Part shown: in pieces, positions 57,065 to 64,000 of the stretch
Layout of the letters: the number at the start of each line of letters is the position of its first letter
How positions within the stretch are numbered: the first letter of the stretch is position 1
Assembly: GCA_036674765.1 (NCBI GenBank)
Contig: JARVKI010000027.1
Location: forward strand, 186,001 to 250,000
From: Seiridium cupressi
Lineage: Eukaryota > Ascomycota > Sordariomycetes > Amphisphaeriales > Sporocadaceae
DNA length: 64,000 bases
Reading direction: 5' to 3'
Notes under the pieces: generated by a model
Seen by the model: the letters and a program-made list of their open reading frames with translations, nothing else
What the model was told of the DNA's origin: nothing
Databases searched by the model: none
Made by a program: the position numbers and the translations under genes

Positions 57065-57350
57065 CCATCCGCCGTATGAGAAAAAAACACTTTAGAAAAC
57101 CAAGGTTCTCTTATAAGGGAAAAGTGCCACCCACTTATACCACAAAAACCCGATGTTCCACAATATATGGATCCTCAATTGCAAAGTCCTCAAAAAGATG
57201 TGTCTGGACACCTGCTAATAACTTGCGCACATAATGAGAGCCCTCTAAATACCACATGCACGTATGGTTTGCTTCGAGTAGTGATTTTTATTTTATTTTA
57301 TATCGCTTCTATGGTATATTTACAAGGCATACCTCATGCCAACCCCAGGA
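57065..57350 (+). repeat. Direct repeat copy B
   Basis: Partner of copy A, less AT-rich. The similarity ends just after the AACCCCAG/AGCCCCAG anchor. About 2.4 kb separate the copies, which would suit a decayed element with long terminal repeats or two separate insertions. Confidence 0.6.
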
Positions 57351-57631
57351 TGCCTCCCGCTCCTAAGCTTAGTTCAAGCCCCACAAAGCTTGTCATCGCC
57401 CCACTGACCCTCGCATGTTTTCAGCTCAGGAAGCTTCGGAGATAACGTAGTCGTATCTTCTATATCGGATCAACAACGAAAGCCTCGAGTCTAGAAAGGG
57501 CCCTTTCGCTGTACCTATCGCCTAGCTCTTGCGTATTGGCCGACCGAGTAACCGGTATCGATAGACAATTCGATCACACCTTCACCGACGCCGCCGTTCT
57601 CGATCATGCTAGCGGCATAAGGGAGATCATC

Positions 57632-59491
57632 ATGTCGGCCGATCTCTTCGCTGCGTTCGATAGCCCCCCGACGCAACGTCCGCGCCAAGGCCAGCCGAGC
57701 AATACAACTTCAACCCAGGCTGCACCCTCTTCGACCGATCCGTTCTCTTTTCTGGGTTCTGCCTCTCAGAATACGAGCAATCAGAATATTCAGCCATGGC
57801 CTTCACTTGAATCGAGCACCAATGATGCATGGGGAGACTTTGCAGGTGGCCAAGGCAGTGGCGGAGCCTCAAAGAACGCATTCGACGAGGAGGAGGAGGA
57901 TGGATGGGGCGATTTTGAGACTGCAGAACCGGCATCGAAGCCAAACTCCCAGATACTGACGAATACTTTACCCGCCCCATCGTTCGCGAAACCGCCGCCT
58001 CAGAACCCAGCTATTCAACGGACAAGAATATTACGGGCACCAACCATAGAGTTGATGACGAACAGTCTAATCAGCCTTCCCGGTGCTAACGCACTGCCCG
58101 ATGAAGTGCGGACACCACCTTGGATGCGCCAGTCTTTCGATCAAACGCAGAAAAGTGTACCTCAATCGACCTCGCAGGCCCCCAAGCCCGCCGTCAAATC
58201 GCAAAAGCCCGATCCGAATGTCTTATTTGACGCGGACGATTTCGACGGACAGAATGTGGATAATGACGATGACGATTTTGGGGACTTCGAGACAACTGTA
58301 TCGCCCGTCGACGTTGCGCCGAAGGACCTCATCTCTGACGATCTCTTCGCTCCGCCTCTGACAGTCAGGCCCACCACGACAGCTAAGAGGATGAATACCG
58401 CTGACATGTTCTCTGGTTTAACGCTGAATAAGCCAATGTCCCCATATCCTCAAGCTCCAAGGTCCCCGTCGTTCCAGGACCGAAATCCCTTTCCAGGACT
58501 TGCGTTGGATACACCTACGGAACCAAAATCTTCACAACAGAACGACAACCCCAAGACTTCACCTGTCACTGCATGGCCAACCATTGATCATAACTCTGCT
58601 GGCAGCAACCACATGGACAAGGACTGGGGAGGATTCGAAGATTTTCTGGAAGATCCTGAAATCACAAAGCGGGAGGATGAGACCAACGATGAGTGGGGAG
58701 ACTGGGATTCATTTGACACGAAGAAGGTGGAATCCATCAAGCCACAGGCTGGCCACAAATCGGTAGACGATCTTGTATCGACTTGGGCTTGGGACGCGGT
58801 CGAGAGTCCAGCTGAGACCTCAGCACAAGCAGATGACGGCAAAGCGCCCCCAATCAACGTTCCTCCACCATCTATACTCCTGTCTATTTTCCCGCAGCTG
58901 CTTGGGGAGGCGAACACCTCGTTGTTCAAACCCGTCGTAGGGCAAGCATTTTCCACCAAGAACCGTATCCTGTCGGATCCAAAAACGATTGATTTCTTGC
59001 GAGGCTATTTACTCCTCGCAACCGTGGCTGCACGCGTGATCGCCGGTCGTAAACAACGCTGGCACCGAGATAAGTTCTTGGCGCAAAGCATGTCCATCAG
59101 TGCAGCTGGAAGCAAAGGGATGAAGCTTGCTGGTGTGGACAAAACTCAGGCAGCCCGAGAAGACCGAGAAGCGGCCGATATACTGGACCTCTGGAAAGAG
59201 CACATTGGCCGCCTGCGTTCTTCGGTGGCTACCGCAAATCAATCCATTAAGGATTCGACACAGCATCTCAAGATTCCCGATCTACGAGAGAACATACAAA
59301 TACAGGTAGCCAAAGGTGTACTTAGCGCTCCAAAAGCCTGTGTCATTTGCGGCCTCAAACGGGACGAGCGCCTCGCCCGCATCGATCTTGATGTGGAAGA
59401 CAGTTTTGGGGAGTGGTGGGTAGAGCATTGGGGTCATACAGCCTGCAAAAGGTTCTGGCTCAAGCATGAGAGTGCTCTTCGACAACGATAA
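57632..59491 (+). CDS. Acidic protein with WGDF/DDFGDF motifs, possible clathrin-adaptor partner
   Basis: A single exon; the ATG at 57632 (MSADLFAAFDSP) is preferred over the frame's upstream extension (57536), giving 619 aa. The N-terminal two thirds are Pro/Ser/Asp-rich and disordered-looking, with repeated short aromatic-acidic motifs: NDAWGDFAGG, DGWGDFETAE, DDFGDFETT, KDWGGFEDF, NDEWGDWDSFD. Such WGDF/DFGDF motifs resemble those with which aftiphilin and related proteins bind adaptor (AP-1/GGA ear) domains. The C-terminal third is folded and conserved-looking (SILLSIFPQLLGEANTSLFKP, RIAGRK-type helix) and ends with a possible zinc site, ACVICGLKRDERLARID...WWVEHWGHTACKRFW. I do not recognise a named homologue with certainty. 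A role in Golgi/endosome traffic is inference. Confidence 0.8.
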   Translation: MSADLFAAFDSPPTQRPRQGQPSNTTSTQAAPSSTDPFSFLGSASQNTSNQNIQPWPSLESSTNDAWGDFAGGQGSGGASKNAFDEEEEDGWGDFETAEPASKPNSQILTNTLPAPSFAKPPPQNPAIQRTRILRAPTIELMTNSLISLPGANALPDEVRTPPWMRQSFDQTQKSVPQSTSQAPKPAVKSQKPDPNVLFDADDFDGQNVDNDDDDFGDFETTVSPVDVAPKDLISDDLFAPPLTVRPTTTAKRMNTADMFSGLTLNKPMSPYPQAPRSPSFQDRNPFPGLALDTPTEPKSSQQNDNPKTSPVTAWPTIDHNSAGSNHMDKDWGGFEDFLEDPEITKREDETNDEWGDWDSFDTKKVESIKPQAGHKSVDDLVSTWAWDAVESPAETSAQADDGKAPPINVPPPSILLSIFPQLLGEANTSLFKPVVGQAFSTKNRILSDPKTIDFLRGYLLLATVAARVIAGRKQRWHRDKFLAQSMSISAAGSKGMKLAGVDKTQAAREDREAADILDLWKEHIGRLRSSVATANQSIKDSTQHLKIPDLRENIQIQVAKGVLSAPKACVICGLKRDERLARIDLDVEDSFGEWWVEHWGHTACKRFWLKHESALRQR

Positions 59492-61970
59492 GTTTGGCAT
59501 GATGAGAAGGCCTGTCATGATGCTCAAATCTACCTTAGATATTCAACCGCCAAATCGGGAGTGCAGTATGTCCTCGACGACCAGGTTCAATCTGACGAGG
59601 CAGATATGCTTGACCGTTGAGACTCTTCCAAGTGCTAGAGAACACAGCACACTGCACCTGTAAATGGGTGGCCGCCAACCCTTGAACAAATTCATTGCAT
59701 CTTCTGCCGTCCGCGATTAAAAAAAAGAGAATACACGCCGCTACGTGGATCGCGGTTCTCATGCTGACTTTGAGGGAAGAAAACAGGTTACATGCCCGCG
59801 GGGGTAGCCAATCTGCTGTGAAAGAAGGCATGCTTCAAATGCACCCGGGATAGAGCTCTCGGCCACTCTTCTGGGCCCCATTATCAGTCACAGTACTTGT
59901 TGGGTCAGCCAATGAGAACTCTTGGTACATGGTGCTTATGCTTTGTCTCTTCGTACAGGTTCGTGATTTGAAGGCGACAGCTAGAGTACTTGTGATGTCG
60001 AAACACAATGTCTTACAACAACGAGGTTATTTGCAGCATAGACGGTGATTTCAATGATATGATTGACCTAAGGAAAGTTGATTGGGACTCGCGCCAGATT
60101 CACCCAATTCGTGATATGTCAATCTCCAATGCGCATGGCCCGGCTGATATTTAGAACCTCGGGTACAAAATCCTAGTATTGTCCTTTTTGCGAAATAGTT
60201 AGGTTGTTCTAACAATGCAACCATTGCGTGAGACGGGCTGTATTCAAGGGCAGCAATCCCATTATTGAACATTTAAGAGAGTCAGGCTTTAGATATGGCT
60301 TTTATATACAATATGGATATTTTCTGTGTACATTGTATGCACTCCCCTCATACATGAAGCTGAGCTATGTACCTACACCGAATTGGGTCGGGCCAGGGCT
60401 GCCGCTGTGCCCCAACTGAGCAGTCATAAAGGGACTCTCTCGAATGTGAGCTCCCGTGTCCGAACTTGTCACCTGAGATGTCACATACATGCATTGCACT
60501 CCAAAATGGTCGCCCACTTTTGCGCCGACCCCGCGCGACTCTGGGATAATCGAGGGCTGGGGCCAAATTGACGAACCGCAACCAACCGGCAAACAAGAAA
60601 GACTGAAAACGGAAAGGGCCGGCCGTTATTGGTATGCAGAGCCCCCAAAGGCCCACACGAGCTCTATGCACAGTCGCCCGTGCTCGACCTCCTGGGGGCA
60701 GCTTCTGACCGCCTATGGCGACACTAACATGCCAGTTCTGCAGCCCCAGTGTTGCTTCCCATGCTGGCCTTAGGCCCATGCGCATGCTCATGCTGATGAT
60801 CATGCTCACCAATGTAGCAAAGAGGTGAATGCAGTACCCCGAGCAGTCCTGCCGGATATCTGGGTCCCTGAAGCTGCTTGCTGCATGTCTCCTTCCATGG
60901 CGGCAACCGATCGGCCCTCGTGGCTACCTGCTCCGCAGCTGCGAGTGGTGATCCAGAGCTACAGTGGTATATGCCTCGTGTGACAGACAAGCATGAGAAT
61001 GGAGCTCGAGCCGGGGTCCTCGTCGTTCTATATTCGCAAGCGCGTTCGAAGGCACACAAACGACGAATCGAGAACGAACAATCCCCACTGGGGAAGTCCA
61101 CGATGCCAACCTCATGAGGTAATGTCCTAGTCAGTCAAGTACCGTGTAGCCGCGACTATTCATTCTCCATAGTTCGCGCTACATTATGCTAGGTAGTACA
61201 TGCGATCAGCAAATACCTCTGACGTTGCAAATTAACCGGCTGTGCTTCGCTGGTGGGAGACCCCAAAGGTCAAGACCAGGAGCAACGGTACTAACTGGGT
61301 GGTCGCTCTAGAAGATGTGCCTGCTCACCAACGGTGCAGGTGTAAGTTAGCCAGCTATGTATGTACATTACCTTCACATAGGTATTTAGCCCCCCTGCCC
61401 CGCCCCCATTGTCCGCCCTTTGTTGGCTATAGGTAGGCGCATCGCTTAGCAAACTGGAAGGGAATAAAAGCTGAGAGCTGGACTAGGATCCGAGGAATAT
61501 AGCTGCATTCTAACACAGAGTCAACTAATTGTCGGTCCGTCGCATTGCAGGTGGTGCAGAAAGTCGAATAACGGTCGCCAACGCAATCGCCTAACACAAG
61601 CAACCCGAAAATACTAAAAGTCGCCTTTTTCCGTGTGTCATAATACATACTGACATACTTGAGTGGCTAACAGTCTCGCTACTGGCGCAATTCTGTGACT
61701 GTCCAATCCACCCACACAGACGTCAAAACAACTTCCAACCGTCCCTCCGTCCCTCCACTCCCGGGCCCAAGCAGACCAAAGCCAAAGCCGCCTCCAATCC
61801 CTCTCTCATTCTTCCCACTTCAATCCTCGCCCCGCCAAACACCCACCACCCCGCGATCGACAACATCGTTGATGAACTGACAGCAACCACAAGCAACTTA
61901 GCAACCCTCCCCTCTCTTCTACTCCAACCTTCCAACACCCGCTCCCTCTCTACCCACTCCCCGCCTCACC
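59492..61970. other. Long gene-free stretch and leader of the KH gene
   Basis: 2.5 kb with no convincing protein frame. The last 250 bases (about 61.72-61.97 kb) are strongly C/T-rich (ccctccgtccctccactcccg type), as in leaders of highly expressed fungal genes. A non-coding RNA is possible but nothing shows it. Confidence 0.5.
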
Positions 61971-63296
61971 ATGTCCGCGACCCAGGATATTCCGTCCAAC
62001 GGCGAGATCGAGCTCGATCAAGCTGTCGCGAACCTGAGCATTGACGACGACGCCGGTCTTGGCCCGGACGGCCAGCCTGCCCCCAAGACCGACGAGGAGT
62101 ACGCCGTCGCAAACCTGACCCTCCGAGCCATTGTCTCCTCCAAGGAAGCTGGTGTCATCATTGGCAAGGGCGGCAAGAATGTTGCAGACCTGCGCGACGA
62201 GACGGGCGTCAAGGCTGGTGTTAGCAAGGTCGTACAAGGCGTGCACGATCGCGTCCTGACTATTACTGGTGGCTGCGAGGCTATCTCGAGAGCCTACGCA
62301 ATTGTTGCCAAAGCTCTGTTGGATGGCGCTCCCGCCATGGGCATGGGCGGAGTTGTTCAGAACAATGGCACACATCGTACGCATTGCGCCCCCCGGGGTC
62401 TACCCTGCATTCCCTCTTTCTCTCGCTCATCCCGCCCCGGTCGCTAACCCATGATCTCTAGCTATCAGGCTCCTCATCTCGCACAACCAAATGGGCACAA
62501 TCATCGGCAGACAAGGGCTCAAGATCAAGCACATCCAAGATTCGTCAGGTGTTCGCATGGTCGCACAGAAGGAAATGCTGCCGCAATCAACAGAGCGCAT
62601 CGTCGAGGTCCAGGGCACACCCGAGGGCATTCAGCGCGCCGTGTGGGAGATTTCCAAATGCCTGATAGATGATTGGCAGCGCGGCACCGGCACCGTGCTC
62701 TACAATCCTGTTGTCCGCGCTCAACCTGGCGGTGCGGGGTCCCTTGGTGGTGGTGGTGGTGGTGGTGCTCCTGCTGCTGGCCCTGGCCCTGCTGCTGCAG
62801 GCGGGGTAGGGGGAGGTTATGGCTATTCTAGGGGAGGCGATTATGGAAGCTCTCGTGTAACGCGCACCGGCAATGGTGCCGACTTCAGCAACGGAGCTCC
62901 CTCGCGACCTTATCGCCGCTCTGACTCGGACGCAGGCAACCGGGATCGTCAAGGGCCACCAACGCACGATGAGAACGGCGAGGAGATCCAGACCCAGAAC
63001 ATCAGCATCCCGGCGGATATGGTCGGTTGCATCATTGGCCGCGCAGGAAGCAAGATTACTGAGATCCGGAAGACTTCAGGCGCTCGCATCTCCATTGCCA
63101 AAGTAAGCGATGTGGTGGTTTTACGAAGTAGAGAGGTCGGAGCTAACAAGCAATATAGGCGCCTCACGACGAGACTGGCGAGCGCATGTTCACCATTATG
63201 GGATCAGCCAAAGCAAACGAGACGGCTCTTTTCCTCCTGTACGAGAATCTCGAGGCCGAGAAGATGCGCCGCAGTCAGAATCAGCCAGCAGAGTAA
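61971..63296 (+). CDS. Triple-KH-domain RNA-binding protein (PCBP/hnRNP K, Rnc1/Hek2 type)
   Basis: Exons 61971-62376, 62462-63102 and 63159-63296; introns of 85 and 56 bp; 394 aa with phases checked. KH1 (about 42-115) has GVIIGKGGKNVADLRDETG. KH2 (about 136-210) has GTIIGRQGLKIKHIQDSSG and is completed by the first splice. KH3 (about 310-385) has GCIIGRAGSKITEIRKTSG and is completed by the last exon (DETGERMFTIMGSAKANETALFLLYENL). All three keep the GxxG loop. Between KH2 and KH3 lies a Gly/Ala-rich linker with a GGT microsatellite (62749-62767) and an RG-rich part. It binds C- or U-rich single-stranded RNA, acting in mRNA stability or translation, or telomere/RNP functions. The start follows a long pyrimidine-rich leader. 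Confidence 0.92.
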
Positions 63297-63846
63297 GCCA
63301 CGGCATGATTCGGCCCGCATCGCCTTGACGGCGCTACCGCGGTAGATTTTGGTACATCTGTCAGCAATATTTCCTAATGTTTGTCGGATTTGGCGATGGC
63401 ACTCCAGATCTGACCTGCCGCAAGGCTACCGACCTCGGGTGAGGTCTCCATGACACGACGTGACGACAACGAACTTTTCTGTCTCTCAACAAACAGCAGC
63501 CTCCAAGGCTCTTTTTCTCTCTCACTACCCTTGACAATTTTCTTTAATCATTACCACTCTCCCCGACAATGACAACCTACTACCCACGGATCTCTTATCG
63601 AGCAGCCGCCGCCTCCCACAACGGAGAGACGCACGCTTCGAAGATCTGACCGTTGACGACGACTCGCTCCCATCTTGTAACTGCCTGGACGAGAAACGAC
63701 CCAATCTCGTTATATGTGCCTCTACTGCACATGACTCTATCTCTCAGCTCCCCAAAGTTTCTTATCGACATTATCAACATGACTCCCGACGATGTCTTGT
63801 TCTAGTATCTTCTTACTCGCGGCGGCCATGAGCCTTGCCAGACCCA
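63297..63846. other. Intergenic region
   Basis: 3' flank of the KH gene and possible promoter for a gene running off the window. No full gene. Confidence 0.45.
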
Positions 63847-64000
63847 ATGGTTGCACAGCCTGTCAGCCAGCGAGACGATAATGCTCTTTCCCCGGATCAT
63901 GCACCAAATTCTACCATAATCGACTTTGCACCTTGGATCCACGACCGTGTTCGCTCATCGCAACTCTCTTGTGGGACGTTGAAGCTCGAAGAACGACCTC
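63847..64000 (+). CDS. Possible 5' end of a gene running out of the window
   Basis: From the ATG at 63847 the frame stays open to the last base (51 codons). It begins MVAQPVSQRDDNALSPDHAPN and continues with IIDFAPWIHDRVRSSQL, which looks protein-like. No domain can be recognised in so short a piece, and a chance open frame cannot be excluded. Confidence 0.3.
   Translation, partial: MVAQPVSQRDDNALSPDHAPNSTIIDFAPWIHDRVRSSQLSCGTLKLEERP

Larger units (their letters stand above)
54108..57631. other. AT-rich, repeat-bearing island without intact genes
   Basis: It carries hairpins (54266-54344), a diverged direct-repeat pair (54395-54690 and 57065-57350) and an A15 run near 54483. Between the repeats, 55.73-56.86 kb has several short protein-like stretches in different frames (for example LVTALVFLGAGTPNVPSASWWYPIV; IVLVNVLDLSGGYSVFARVPETTLSKTIQLAAVESAV) that fit no family I recognise and may be relics. 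No reverse transcriptase, integrase or transposase motif was seen. Confidence 0.5.

Noticed and set aside
54108..57631. Active retrotransposon or DNA transposon
   Set aside because: No reverse transcriptase, integrase or transposase motif in any frame; only diverged repeats and stems remain.
1..64000. CRISPR arrays, rRNA, tRNA genes
   Set aside because: No regularly spaced repeats, and no tRNA-like B-box/T-loop or rRNA sequence was recognised by eye; a tRNA scan was not possible, so a missed tRNA cannot be fully excluded.

Overview
This is a 64-kb piece of a filamentous ascomycete (Pezizomycotina) nuclear genome. The evidence is the many short introns (46-114 bp) with GT...AG ends, Zn2Cys6/PF11951-type regulators, a HET-domain protein, F-box and PQ-loop proteins, and single-gene transcription units on both strands. 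The class and genus cannot be fixed from the sequence. Gene models below were joined by hand from open frames and splice signals. Reading phase was checked across nearly every intron; the exceptions are named.

Layout. About 0-33 kb is accessory in character: a ring-opening amidohydrolase of the cyanuric acid hydrolase/barbiturase family, a Zn2Cys6 regulator, an RG-rich orphan, a full-size ABCB exporter, a GNAT enzyme and a HET protein. A catabolism- or biosynthesis-like neighbourhood follows: an MFS sugar/inositol-type porter, a PF11951 regulator, a cytochrome P450, a divergently transcribed NADPH-P450 reductase, a zinc alcohol/formaldehyde dehydrogenase, a TIM-barrel sugar isomerase/epimerase, and a decayed secreted intradiol dioxygenase. 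From 33.7 to 52.1 kb most genes are housekeeping or conserved: mL49 (IMG2), eIF3e, an atypical response-regulator receiver, a secreted FAD oxidase with a frameshift, an NTF2-like protein, a peroxisomal enoyl-CoA isomerase, COG1, F-box, DUF1349, aldo/keto reductase and a PQ-loop transporter. Within that block, 41.3-41.6 kb is an assembly scar: a 10-N gap with noisy copies of one sequence on both sides. From 52.5 to 57.5 kb is an AT-rich, gene-poor island with a broken DUF3433-type membrane protein gene and a diverged direct-repeat pair with RIP-like differences. From 57.6 kb to the end lie an acidic WGDF-motif protein, a long gene-free stretch, a triple-KH RNA-binding protein and possibly the first codons of another gene.

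How the genes may work together. The most system-like part is about 16-30 kb. The P450 and its own reductase share a 619-bp divergent promoter carrying a CGG-N3-CCG inverted triplet and a perfect 16-bp palindrome, with a PF11951 regulator next to the P450. Transporter, dehydrogenase and isomerase flank them, so a substrate-inducible oxidation pathway is plausible, but this is inference from order and family only. The amidohydrolase at the left edge keeps the Ser/Lys residues of its family and is the other striking gene. Elsewhere the genes look like independent units.
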